A DNA stretch of 64,000 nt from Dryomyza anilis (lineage: Eukaryota; Arthropoda; Insecta; Diptera; Dryomyzidae). The translations under genes and the position numbers were made by a program. The stretch spans positions 268,501-332,500 of the forward strand of contig OX638133.1 in the NCBI GenBank assembly GCA_951804985.1, written 5' to 3'. Shown here in pieces: positions 13,046-22,456 of this stretch. The notes under the pieces are model-generated. The model was not told where the DNA came from, ran no database searches, and was given only the letters and a program-made list of their open reading frames with translations. How positions within the stretch are numbered: the first letter of the stretch is position 1; each line of letters starts with the position of its first letter.

Positions 13046-13430
13046 CGACTTCATTTCTCATACGTTTTTCTGAATGTCTCCAAAAGTTGCCTTTAGAATT
13101 CTAAAATATTTGAATATGCTTCCTGTATTTGAAAATTGAATGATTTTTGCAAAACGTTTTGTAAATTATGTCTCAAAAATCAAGGTTAATTTTTAGAGGC
13201 CTGCAAACATTTTTTTTTGTATAAAGCTTATAAGGTGGTCTAATGTAACGACGATATAGAAAAATAATTGTTCATCCTTATTGTTAAAACATTTTTTATT
13301 TTTTTTCTTTGGGTAGGTAAAAAAAGACTGAAAACGGATAATCGAAATAAAAAAGCAAAACTAATTTAATTTTAGAATATTTCTGGGCATAACGAAAGTG
13401 TATAAATTAAGAATTGTTTTAATTTGAAGA
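13046..13430. other. AT-rich spacer
   Basis: AT-rich sequence beyond the last recognisable arm of the fold-back element. No gene or repeat was resolved. Confidence 0.4.
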
Positions 13431-13439
13431 TCAATTGAG

Positions 13440-15060
13440 AGCATCTTGGGAAGGTCGCTTCAAGGTCAGAGCTAATTGTGTTTCCAGTGCTACTGAAGTC
13501 AAAAACATTAAAACTTTTCACAATTGCAACGTCTTGCCACCCAAGCGTTCGCCGGTAACCTTCGAAGCGATCATTTAGCAGTCACACGCCTGCCATAAAA
13601 ATTCGAGATCCGTTGGAATTCCGAACAAGGCCAATGTCGGCGATAATACGATGCATATCCTTTGAAATCTAATGGCGTTCCAGTGCGTTTCATTAATAAC
13701 TCACACAAGGCCTCAAGGCCGAGCCAGCTCCCGGAGGCAGCAGCAGCTATAGCCAGGAATATGCTCACTGCGACTACGAAGGACATAACGCACCGGGCGG
13801 CCGTTGAATAAAACGCCAGGGCGCAAATTCACAACTACTGTTGCAGCAGCTTCTGCCGGAGATAAACAGCAGACGACGACAAGCAGTTGACAGTCGATGT
13901 CCTTGTTGATGTCCTTGAGTGTTGCTCGAGCCTTGCTACGCTGCATGTTGTGTGTCAAAACCGCAACAACATTTACAAAGATGTCCTGCGTCGTTAAGCA
14001 GCGCAAAATGTTGTTGCTGCTGCTGCCGTTGCACTCATGTCTTGGCTAGTCCTTGTTAGTCCTTGTTGGCATCGACGTACCTGAGACTTTCATGCTTTGC
14101 GGTTTAATTGATTTTCAGTTCTCACATAGTATTCTGGCTGTCAGGACCTGTGAGCGCGATTTGACACGCTCAAGTCGAAGAAATTCCTCAGTGTGTAGAG
14201 CGTCTTGTGTGCCATGTTGTCCACGTAAGCGGCTTTGCTGGCGATTTTCTCGGCTTTTTCGTTCTTACCCTGTGTCCTGGCAGGATAATCGCGCCCAAGA
14301 CGTGTCAATATTTGCAGTGATTTTAATTGACTTTTGTTATGCGCTGCACTTAATCAGTTTATTGGATTAGAAGCAGATCAGTGCAGTGCAGCTCAGAACG
14401 CACCACCAATGATCAACATCCTTGTTACACAAATTCAAATTGTATAATTTCCGAAGAAATTAGCAGATTTCCTGGAAAATTGCAAGAACTTCTAATGAGG
14501 GCGTTGCGCAGACTCGCAACAACCAAGTGTAGCAATTAAAGTCCTGCTTTGTTCGGCTGCACACTGCGGTGATCCTTGCACATCCTGACGGACGGTTGTT
14601 CATGATAACCAAGAGTTCATTATGTTTAAGCCAAGTTTAATGAGAGCAATCGGCCACGTTTGCTGCTTTTTTCCTCTTATTCTGGTTGCTGATGTCGCCA
14701 CACTGTTGTCGACAGCTGTAATCTGTGCGCTGCAATCTGCTGTTGGTTGTGCGAACAACAATCGGCTTAAATGATTTTAAGGTCCAATTAAACTTTGTTT
14801 CATTGTAATATGTTTATTGAATCCTTTAACGAATGCGTTTAGATCATGGGCAATGATCGCCTGAAAATTAAACTAAATTGAAAATGTTTTGCAGTGGCAA
14901 CGTCAGAACAAATGAGGAGATTGGCGACAATTTGACCACATTGATAATGATTTAAATATACTTTCATTGAATTAAGGCCAACGATTTGGAATATCTCTTC
15001 GTTTCGGTTTTTCTAGCGGCTGTCAAACAAAGTTGGCCAAAGTATCGCCAACCAAAAGTT
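13440..15060. promoter_or_regulatory. Long unique GC-richer island
   Basis: One of the larger non-repetitive blocks, with many CG dinucleotides and CAG/TGC triplets. Several frames are open on both strands, including a minus-strand frame starting ATG at 13786 that reads MSFVVAVSIFLAIAAAASG, which resembles a secretion signal. However, it overlaps CAG repeats, stops after 71 codons and has no recognised homology. I treat the block as regulatory DNA with at most a speculative exon. Confidence 0.3.
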
Positions 15061-15159
15061 GGGGAAAACCTCAAATATTGCTATTTTTAGAAAAAAAAAG
15101 TATGAGGATTGATTAATATTGTATGAAAATTTAATAATAGACATTTAGATGTAAGTTTT

Positions 15160-15400
15160 TAAAAAGTAGGCGTAGTACCTCCCATATAACAAAAAATGCT
15201 CAAAATGTCATATATTGGAAATTAATGGATATTAAATTAAATAATTTTTATAAATAAAACTTTTTATTAAGGACTAGCTGGACCCGTGCACGACTCGTTC
15301 AAAGTTTAAGTGTGATGAATTTAGTGTAGTGAGTTTTAGTGTGGTGAGGTTCGGTGTGGTGAATTTATGTGTGGTGAGATTAAGTAAGATAAGTATCATT
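15160..15400 (+). repeat. Interspersed repeat family K, copy 1, with short minisatellite
   Basis: It contains ggcgtagtacctcccata (15169), then agctggacccgtgcacgac (15276-15294), followed by about six degenerate units of a 15-bp motif like agtgtggtgaatttt up to 15390. The same 15-bp unit, reverse complemented, forms the long array at 58955-59272, which likewise sits near a GGGCCCGTGC-type string (59555-59570). The two loci are therefore copies of one repeat family in opposite orientation. Confidence 0.6.
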
Positions 15401-15950
15401 CAGTTTTAAAGTTTAGTTGAAATCGATATCATTAGGGATGAGATTAGCGTACTGAATTTTTTGGTTCTATGGGAGGTGCCACTCCCCTTTTCCCAATCTA
15501 GTTTATATATGGTTTAGGATACTCCATGGACTTTAGAGCATAGTAATGCAATTTGTCAGAAAAATACTTTCAGTGGTTTTGCTATACACAAACAAAAAAT
15601 GGGCGTAAAAGTGGGCGTGGGTTATCACCAACTACATTTTTATGAAAATCTGAAAATTCAACTTTGTTCGTAATTATTACAAAAAGTAATTGATACATTT
15701 TTAAAGTTGAAATACCAATTGATAGATTCACATTTTCTTATCATTTGGTACAAATATTGGGCTCATCTATCAGAAATTGAAAATATATAAATAATTTTGT
15801 ACATGAATAACTGGCATTTTAAAAATGTAGTTGGTGACTTTTAGTTCTACAACGACGATATGAATAATTATAAAATTTCAACATATATTTTTATAATATA
15901 TGACAACATATGCTGATTTTGGTGGATTATATATGTTCATATATTTTAAC
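15401..15950. other. AT-rich repeat-like flank
   Basis: Contains gggaggtgccactcc (15471) and gggcgtaaaagtgggcgtgg (15601), phrases resembling those near 46590-46640 and 408-580. It is probably a degraded interspersed repeat. No gene is seen. Confidence 0.4.
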
Positions 15951-16192
15951 ATATTGTTACGAAAATTCAGTCTACGGAAAACTGTTCTACAAGTTCGTAT
16001 TTCTGGATTTTACAAAATAGAAATACTCTTATGTTTGGTTTAAATTACAACAATTAATTTTATTAATTCACATTAACTAAACAAATTCTAACAACTGCTG
16101 AATGTCCACTTTTTAACTTGACATTGTTTTTACACGAGATGCACTCGACTTTCCAATCACTACTAAAAGTGCTGTGCCTCAGATGCGGCGCC

Positions 16193-16200
16193 CTTATATA
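16193..16200 (-). promoter_or_regulatory. TATA box of the LTR promoter
   Basis: The minus strand reads TATATAAG followed by GGCGCC, with the phased GAA array immediately upstream. A start about 30 nt downstream, near 16170, would leave U3 as 16462-16171. AATAAA at 16064-16059 then lies in R/U5. The same bases also read TTATATA on the plus strand, but only the minus orientation has upstream elements and a downstream poly(A) signal. Confidence 0.6.
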
Positions 16201-16213
16201 CTGAATACATCAG

Positions 16214-16271
16214 TTCGACACGTTTCCACAAGCTTCGACATGTTTCGAGAACCTTCTACACGTTTCGTGAA
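16214..16271 (-). promoter_or_regulatory. Phased heat-shock-element-like array in the LTR
   Basis: On the plus strand TTC occurs at exactly 10-bp steps: 16214, 16224, 16234, 16244, 16254 and 16264. GAA falls on the intervening 5-bp phase at 16249 and 16269. The run TTCgaGAAccTTC (16244-16256) is a perfect three-unit heat shock element, and the rest fits the step-type arrangement of TTC every 10 bp known for HSF sites. On the minus strand the array ends 14 bp upstream of the TATA box. Binding by HSF is inferred from the motif. Confidence 0.65.
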
Positions 16272-16324
16272 TGACGCATGCTATTGGCATCTCATTCGCA
16301 CTTATGTGTTGTTAATACGCTTAT

Positions 16325-16408
16325 CTTCTATCTCTTTCTCGCACATTGCTTCAGTGCGCTGAATGATCTTCCGTCTCTTTCTAACACATTGCTTAGTGCG
16401 CTGAATTT
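16325..16408 (-). repeat. Two tandem 43-bp units with GAGA motifs
   Basis: Unit one (16325-16367) and unit two (from 16368 to about 16408) share tctctttct and gcgctgaat with a few changes. On the minus strand each carries GAAAGAGA, a GAGA-factor-type site, and lies upstream of the heat-shock-like array. Duplicated U3 enhancer units are common in LTRs. Confidence 0.65.
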
Positions 16409-16789
16409 TCTTGCGTTTCATTTACTCTTGCACAGTGGAGCAAATTACCTCTTTTCGTAACAATATATTTTTAAGCATATATGAAATTTTCATCCGGGAT
16501 ACAATTTTTCCCAAATATTGATAGGAGTATTTATTTAGGCTTCAATACAAGAATTTTGGATTGAAAACGAAATCCATTAATATGTAGAAGATTTTTTTTC
16601 TGTGAGTGCATGATGTTTTGACACAAGTATGGCATTGCTAATCGATAAGCAATAATTTGCTAAATTATTCGGTCAAGCTACGATAATGATTTGTGACAAT
16701 TCTTTTTTTCAATAAAATGTATTGTTTAAATTAAAAAACATTTAATTCAATTAATTCACCATTTTGGTCATAAATATTCTTTTTTCTCA

Positions 16790-17478
16790 TTGTCGCGATG
16801 CATTTGGGCACCTGTCAAAGCGCAACATGCAAACGCACTTTGCATCGCTAGGCCCCTTAGGTCCTCAAGAATGTCCAGCCAATTTATGATTTGCCGCTGC
16901 CTGCACTATAAGCCGACGAAGGGGCAACGCCGACAAACGCTCTAAAATTTGAAATCGACCCGAACCTCGAGCCGATTAGTGTCACATTTAACAAGACCGC
17001 AACTGACAACAATAGCAACAACAACAATTAAAGTGACAACAACAGCAACAAATACAAATTGTTGTGGCAACCGAAGACATAATAAAAACGAAGAAGTGAA
17101 AGATTGGAAACAGGTTCAGGGCACGCGGCGGCCAAAGAAAGTGGCTTTGATTTGGAAACGGCGGCCACTGCGGCAGGCGGCCGCTTATCTCACTTCTTCT
17201 GCTTCTTCTGGTGTCATTTTTCCATTTTTTACCCTTTTAAAAATTTATTTAAATGAATTTTATTGTCTGCTGTGATAACAATGCCGAAGTGTTGCTGTTG
17301 GCCATGTTTATGTGGTTGACCACACAAGCAGGTGTAATTAATGAAAACAGTATATAGCACAAAAACAACAACAATAAGAATTAACAAGTTCAGTAATAGT
17401 AATGTTGGTCCCACCTATGGCGCCCCCACCCCAAAATAGCACCGTGTACCGCTGTTTTTACTGCAATGGTGCCAAAAT
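16790..17478. promoter_or_regulatory. Unique island upstream of a candidate exon
   Basis: A less AT-rich block with CAA/ACA triplet runs (16995-17060) and a CG-rich segment at 17120-17190. The reading frame 16949-17275 is Thr/Arg-rich from the triplets and looks accidental. There are no repeats in common with other loci. Confidence 0.3.
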
Positions 17479-17814
17479 ATGTCGCTGATAACTGACGACA
17501 AGAAGAAGAATAACAGCAGCAGCAAGGACGACGACAGCAATCACAACAACTACAACAATTTGAACACAATGAAAAATTCCGCAAATGCGCCGCCAGTACC
17601 TGCCTGGGTACCTCGCGCTCTGCAGAAACACAAAACCGTGAGATTTTCGAACGATTTCGCGCAGCAACAGATGCAGCACCCAGTCGAGAGCCAGATTATG
17701 TGGCACACAGAGAACATTTATGGAATTTGTACAGCTAATATAGAACTCATTGTCTCACCAACACATTCGGTTATATCAACTGTTTTTTTTTTCGGTTCCT
17801 CTAGCCATAACTAA
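17479..17814 (+). CDS. Candidate exon or small protein, unrecognised
   Basis: An ATG at 17479 (context ccaaaatATGT) opens a 111-codon frame to a stop before 17815. Residues 1-30 are Lys/Asn/Ser/Asp-rich and follow CAG/GAC triplets. Residues about 38-70 are non-repetitive, contain PPVPAWVPRALQKHKTVRFS, and look more like real protein than most frames here. KTVRF fits the loose RVxF pattern of PP1 docking motifs, which is short and common by chance. The last 40 residues look like read-through of non-coding sequence, so if real the exon may end earlier, though no strong donor is seen. I do not recognise a family. Confidence 0.25.
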   Translation: MSLITDDKKKNNSSSKDDDSNHNNYNNLNTMKNSANAPPVPAWVPRALQKHKTVRFSNDFAQQQMQHPVESQIMWHTENIYGICTANIELIVSPTHSVISTVFFFGSSSHN

Positions 17815-18076
17815 AACAGTTGTAGTTTGGAATACAATAATTTTATAGCAGTTTTAGAACAAATTTGATGTGATGTGAAGTGTGATGACAGTGTATAATA
17901 GTTACATTCACCAATTTGTATAAAATTCTATACAATGAAGTTGGTTGTTAAAACTAACTTTTTCTTTTTCCAGCCTCATGCGAAAGCGAATTCTTCTGTT
18001 TTCTCAGATTTCTATTATTTGATTAATTTTGTATCCCACTAAACACTCAAATATGAGCAAGAAACACAAAGAGCTT

Positions 18077-18200
18077 AACCAATAAATGAAATAATGTCGA
18101 CTCTAAAGTTAGTATCAGCTTTTTCGACAATTTCCCCATATATTTATTTGTGAAAAAGCTGATACTTTCTTTAAAGTCAACTTTATTTCGTTTATTGGTT
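18077..18200. repeat. Hairpin with 49-nt arms
   Basis: Left arm 18077-18125 and right arm 18152-18200 are near-complementary over 49 nt, ending in aaccaataaa... and ...gtttattggtt with shared inner gtatcagctttttc. The loop is 26 nt. A few mismatches lie in the middle. It could be a small fold-back insertion or, if transcribed, a structured RNA. Confidence 0.75.
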
Positions 18201-18555
18201 AGCCTCAAAAATTCCAAATTTAATTCGTATTTCGTTCGTATCATTTTGGATCTATTAAATAAATGTTCAATACTCTCTTAAAGGCTCCACACAGTGGAAA
18301 GAACTATAAATATCTGCATCCCCGACATCCTGATGCTCTACAAAAAATAAACTAGTTACTGTCTCAACTTAAAATACAACGATTCCGAATTTATATGGAT
18401 GAAAAATATCCCAAGGTCACGTCATACCCATATAGATTAAGTACATATTTTGTTAAAACCGGTATAAATTATATTTTGTTAAAAACGTCTAAAAACATTT
18501 TTAAGTTCGGGCCCTATTAAAAAATTCCTAAAAAATTAGACATTACATTGACATA

Positions 18556-18822
18556 ATGATTCAAATTAACATAAAGGAAATATTTCGATTTTTGTATAAG
18601 GATGTCGTATTGTCTCGTCCTGAATCTATTTTTAAAAAAATTAAAGCAGAATTTCCGAGGTGTTTCCAAAACTGTAAACATAATTTATCAGTTATTCCAG
18701 AAACTATTTTACAGCTAATTGGAAGCGGACTCATCCTAAACGTTGGTATCAAATATGTAAAAGAACAGTATAAGAAGTATAAAAATAAAATGTATGTCAC
18801 TTTTTCACTTTTCATTTCATAA
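18556..18822 (+). CDS. AT-rich 88-codon open frame, unrecognised
   Basis: The frame starts ATG after an in-frame TAA a few codons upstream, and it ends two bases before the fold-back element at 18824. The protein is basic, with a Lys/Phe-rich N-terminal half, two Cys in FPRCFQNC, and one hydrophobic stretch, IPETILQLIGSGLILNVGI, followed by a basic tail. The composition suits a small single-pass membrane protein, but codons are AT-rich like the surroundings and an overlapping frame is open on the other strand. I find no family match, so it may be fortuitous. Confidence 0.2.
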   Translation: MIQINIKEIFRFLYKDVVLSRPESIFKKIKAEFPRCFQNCKHNLSVIPETILQLIGSGLILNVGIKYVKEQYKKYKNKMYVTFSLFIS

Positions 18823-18823
18823 T

Positions 18824-19854
18824 GATTACACAACATACCAGCCATTCTGCGCAGAAATCAATACTATTTTTTTACGAAATTCAATTTAAAATGATTTCTT
18901 TGGTTACCTCAGGAGATATCGGCCAATAACTTTTGGAGCTAACTTTCATAAATGTGGACTCATATTTATGAAAATATATCGCATTCTAAATAAGTCATAT
19001 GATCTAGTGTTATATAAAACAAAATGTAATTAAATATCAAATAAACATTTCACATAACATTTTTAAATTGGTTTACTACTTTTAGAAAACTCGATAGGAG
19101 AACTTGAAAATTATTTTTTTCAACAAAAATTTAAATCGAAAATTCATTTCAAAAATTGGCAAAAATCTAAAAAGTAAGATGGTACACAGTTTGTTATATT
19201 CCAAAATTAGTCCACGCACTCTCGAAGGAATTGAGCTATTAATAAGAAGAATAAATGGATAAAATTTGAGGACAAAGAAAATTATAAAAAAAGAAAAAAT
19301 GTGTGCTAATTTTTTTAAACCATGGAAACCATAAAAAAATAATTTTTTAATAAAAAGATCAATTTTAATGCTTTCACATGGTTTTTTCTATCCTCAAAAT
19401 CCATAGATTTCTTTTATTTTTATGTCGTTTTCTCTAAAAAGGTGCAGGAAAATTTTGGAGATTCACAGACTGTGAATCATCCTTGCTTTTTCGATTTTTA
19501 CCATTTTTTTAAATGCATCTTTCATTTAAATTTTTGTCGATAAAATTAAATTTTTCGAGTTCTTCTATCGAATTCTCTCAAACCAGTAAAACAATTTCAA
19601 AATGTTCTGAGTAAAGTATTTTAGATTTTTAATTATCTTTTATTTGGTATTAATCAGTTATTTATTACGCGAAATATTTGCAAATATATGTGACCACTTT
19701 TTTGAAAGCTCGGTTCAAAAGGCATTCACCGATATCTCGTGAACCCATCCAAAGAAAAAAATTTAAACCAGTATTTTCGGAATCAGGAAATCATTTTACA
19801 TAATACAAAAATAGTCTTGATTTCTGCGCAGAATGACAGTTGTGTAGTGTAATC
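18824..19854. mobile_element. Fold-back element, family E, 1.03 kb
   Basis: The left end gattacacaacataccagcc is mirrored by the right end, which finishes cagttgtgtagtgtaatc. The next 150 bp also pair: ctgcgcagaaatcaatact against agtcttgatttctgcgcag, and gagatatcggccaat against caccgatatctcg. Inner arms pair as well, for example ctcgataggagaac near 19090 against gttcttctatcgaat near 19560. No transposase frame is visible. A related, diverged segment lies at about 41845-42000 on the other strand. Confidence 0.75.
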
Positions 19855-20215
19855 GAAATTGTAGGATCTTTTAGACCATTTAAAATATAAATATCAAAAT
19901 ATGTAATAGAATTTGAAAAAATTACCGTTTTATAACCTAATATGACCCTTTCGCATTATCCATTATTTGAAAAAGTAGAACAGAAAATTAATAATTCCTA
20001 TTCTTGGTTTGACCTATCCCTTGTAGAAATTTAGCCTGTTAGGAAAAACATGACCATGCTGTCAAAATCGAATACGTCAAAATAGAATACGTCGAATTAT
20101 AGAGAATTAATACGAATACTCGTTTTGACTTATGTTATTTATCGGACATCCCTAGAGTAATTTTCTCTATTAGGACCTGATCAGGTTGGTCATATAACTG
20201 GTGGGGATGGGACAA
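19855..20215. other. AT-rich spacer
   Basis: No gene or clear element was resolved. There is a short local palindrome around ggacctgatcaggt near 20172. Confidence 0.4.
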
Positions 20216-20219
20216 CTTA

Positions 20220-20412
20220 AAAACGCAACTGACTTTTTGCAGTTTCCATATGAACCTCAACATGCACTACCGTTTTTTGCCAAGTCCGAATCGACCACTA
20301 TTTAATTTATATCTTTAAATCTAACGTTTTTTCAAATTTTTTGCATATAATCAATTAAATTCATTAATTTTCCTTGAGATATTAAAGTTTTAAGCGTACG
20401 AATGTCCCGTCC
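20220..20412 (-). repeat. Repeat family C, diverged copy
   Basis: The reverse complement of this segment aligns with 52570-52790. Both share gacgggacat, cgtacgcttaaaac, taatatctc.aggaaaatta, aaagatataaattaaatag and aggttcatatgg. It ends at gtcccgtccgg near 20412. The same motif occurs at 829-841 and 53950. This links the locus to the big palindrome at 52-54 kb. Confidence 0.6.
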
Positions 20413-20553
20413 GGCACCCAGAAAATGCACATATGGGATTTTTTGTGGTTTTCAATATATATTGGATTTTAACTTTTTCAGATTTCAGTTTTCTAATTTG
20501 CATAGACAAAGTAAGAGGAATCATATACTAATCTGTCTAGTTTGGCATTATTC

Positions 20554-20931
20554 GTTTGACATACTCTACATCATTTACAAATGTAATTCAAAAGACATCA
20601 ATTGAAATTCAGAAATTTCTATTTAAAATTCAAAATATATCAATTGAAATTCAGAATTTCCCATTTGAAATTCAGAAATGTCCTTTTAAAATTCAGAAAT
20701 TTTCATTTGAAATTCAGAACTTTCCATTTAAATTTCAAATGAAAATTTCTGAATTTCAAATGGAAACTTCTTTCTGAATTTCAAATGGACATTCTGAATT
20801 TCAATTGGCCTTTGGAATTTCAAATGGAATTTCTGAATTTCAATTGATGTTTTTTTGAATTACAAATAGAATTTCTGAATTTCATTTGATTTTTTTGAAT
20901 TACATTTGTAAAGGGTGTAGTTTGACATACT
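20554..20931. mobile_element. Fold-back MITE with 12-bp flanking repeats
   Basis: A 354-bp palindromic element (20566-20919) lies between two copies of gtttgacatact (20554-20565 and 20920-20931). Its ends are inverted: ctacatcatttacaaatg on the left against the complement of catttgtaaagggtgtag on the right. The interior is built of many units like tttgaaattcagaa on the left and their complement ttctgaatttcaaa on the right, with the centre near 20735. The flanking 12-bp repeats look like a target duplication, though they are longer than usual. The Ile/Glu-rich open frame here only translates the repeat. Confidence 0.8.
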
Positions 20932-21189
20932 TGTGAAACCCATAGATATCACAACTTTAGTCAGATCCACCCGAATTCTAATCGGTTTATTTCATATTCT
21001 CCACGGAATACAAAAGAAAATCTCAGTATGTAAAAAGTTTAAGTCCAAAATATAAAGAAAAACGCGAGAATTGCCACATATTTGTTTTATGTAATAAGTG
21101 AAGAACTTTCGGCATTATCAAAAAAGTGAGTATGCAGTCTTTATTGAAATCTTGAACTCCATCGAAAAATCAGAGCGCGATATATATTT

Positions 21190-22077
21190 TTTTTCAGTGC
21201 AGCTACAAATTCGCGGAGTGAGGCCGACGCGACGGAAGCAGCAGGATCGCCTTAGTTCCGAGGATCGTCGTGTGTGGTCCGTGAATTCAACGCTAAGTGG
21301 CGAATAAAGCACAGCAGCAACAACAACAAATACACGAAGGGCAATAACAGCAGCAGTAACAACAACGTGGCTGATGATGATGACGACAACGACGACGACG
21401 GCAGCAGAGCAACAATCAACGTTTTCATCTACATAAATACTTCAGAATTCAGCAACTGAATTCCACTAGTTGTTGATGTTGTTCGTATTATTGAGCAACA
21501 TCACTTGGTTGCTGCTGCTGCCGTTGCTGTTGTCAATACATCATCATTATTTGCGATCGCTGATTGTTTTGCGACCGATCGATCGCAGCGTAATAAAGTG
21601 GAAAAATGCGCATTTATGAAATTGTTGTTGCTGTTACCAATTAAATTTTGAAGTATTTTTAGCTTTTTGCGTTAGTCGATTTTTTTCGCCAGCTTATCGC
21701 GCGGTTGCATCAGTCGACGGCTGCGCTGCGCTGCTTTGTGTGGCTGCAGTCGTGCCAACTGATAAGGCACGCTTTTGTTACAACTTAAAAAACAACAACA
21801 ACAATGGCAACACCAATGGTAACAATGGCACTTACAACAAAGTGTTAAGAAGTTGCGGCTTCTTAAAAGCTCCAAGCAGCCACGACTGCCAGCAGGAGCC
21901 ACCAACAGGAGCAGGAGCCACCAACAACAGCAACAACTTTCGAAGCCACTGCAACAACGGCTGCCGCCAGATTACACGCTCACGTTGCACGGGCTTAATT
22001 TATGCGTATTGCCTGGAAAGCAATTTTTGCATTTGAGAGTTTTGCGTTGCAAACAGCTAAAAGTCAGTAAGTCCATT
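21190..22077. promoter_or_regulatory. Unique island with CAA/CAG and GAC triplet runs
   Basis: A GC-richer block with triplet repeats at 21310-21420 and 21780-21960. Open frames on both strands are Asn-, Ser- and Cys-rich products of these triplets. A CG-rich segment at 21210-21300 and ATCG repeats near 21577-21588 are present. It resembles regulatory DNA; no gene is recognised. Confidence 0.3.
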
Positions 22078-22078
22078 C

Positions 22079-22121
<43 letters not shown>

Positions 22122-22122
22122 A
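22078..22122. repeat. TCTG microsatellite
   Basis: About ten uninterrupted TCTG units. Related TCTA/TCTG tracts lie at 27465-27510 and 46470-46503. Confidence 0.95.
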
Positions 22123-22456
22123 GGACTTAGAATACGTGCGCGCGATTGAAAATTTGTTGATAGCCTAATGGTGGCGTGAAGCGAGAACTATTGCCAAGTC
22201 TCTAGAGTTAGTTACCAGAACTTGAGGCCACTTGCAACAGAGCTACACAGCGAAAAGGCAAAAGTTAAATGTTATATGTATTGCAGAACAATTAATAATA
22301 TCAAACCTCAATTTTACGAATTATTCATCGATTTAATAAATAACTGAAATTAATTTCTACAAATCAAAGTTCTACAAATCAAAATATTTTTTATAGACAT
22401 TCCATACAAGAGGTCTATATAACTCGAAGATTCTGATTTGAACTGTCAATTTCAAT

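Larger units (their letters stand above)
15955..16462 (-). mobile_element. Solo LTR of a gypsy-type retrotransposon
   Basis: The element begins TGTTACGAAAA and ends TTTTCGTAACA, a perfect 11-bp inverted repeat with canonical TG...CA ends. It is flanked by ATAT on both sides (15951-15954 and 16463-16466), a 4-bp duplication as made by gypsy-superfamily integrases. Length is 508 bp. On the minus strand it has the layout of an LTR: tandem 43-bp GAGA-bearing units, a phased GAA array, TATATAAG at 16200-16193 and AATAAA at 16064-16059. No primer-binding site or polypurine tract follows on either side, so it is a recombined solo LTR. The family is not identified, and the ATAT duplication is weak evidence in AT-rich DNA. 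Confidence 0.85.

Noticed and set aside
16174..16460. Two plus-strand open frames in the 16.2-16.5 kb region.
   Set aside because: Both lie inside the solo LTR and run across its U3 repeats and heat-shock-like array.
19721..19731. ggcattcaccg, matching part of the complement of miR-124.
   Set aside because: Only about eleven bases match, the rest of the mature sequence is absent, and the site lies inside fold-back element E.
21740..22149. Asn- and Ser/Arg-rich frames that look like parts of a transcription factor.
   Set aside because: They are translations of (CAA)n, (CAG)n and the TCTG microsatellite.
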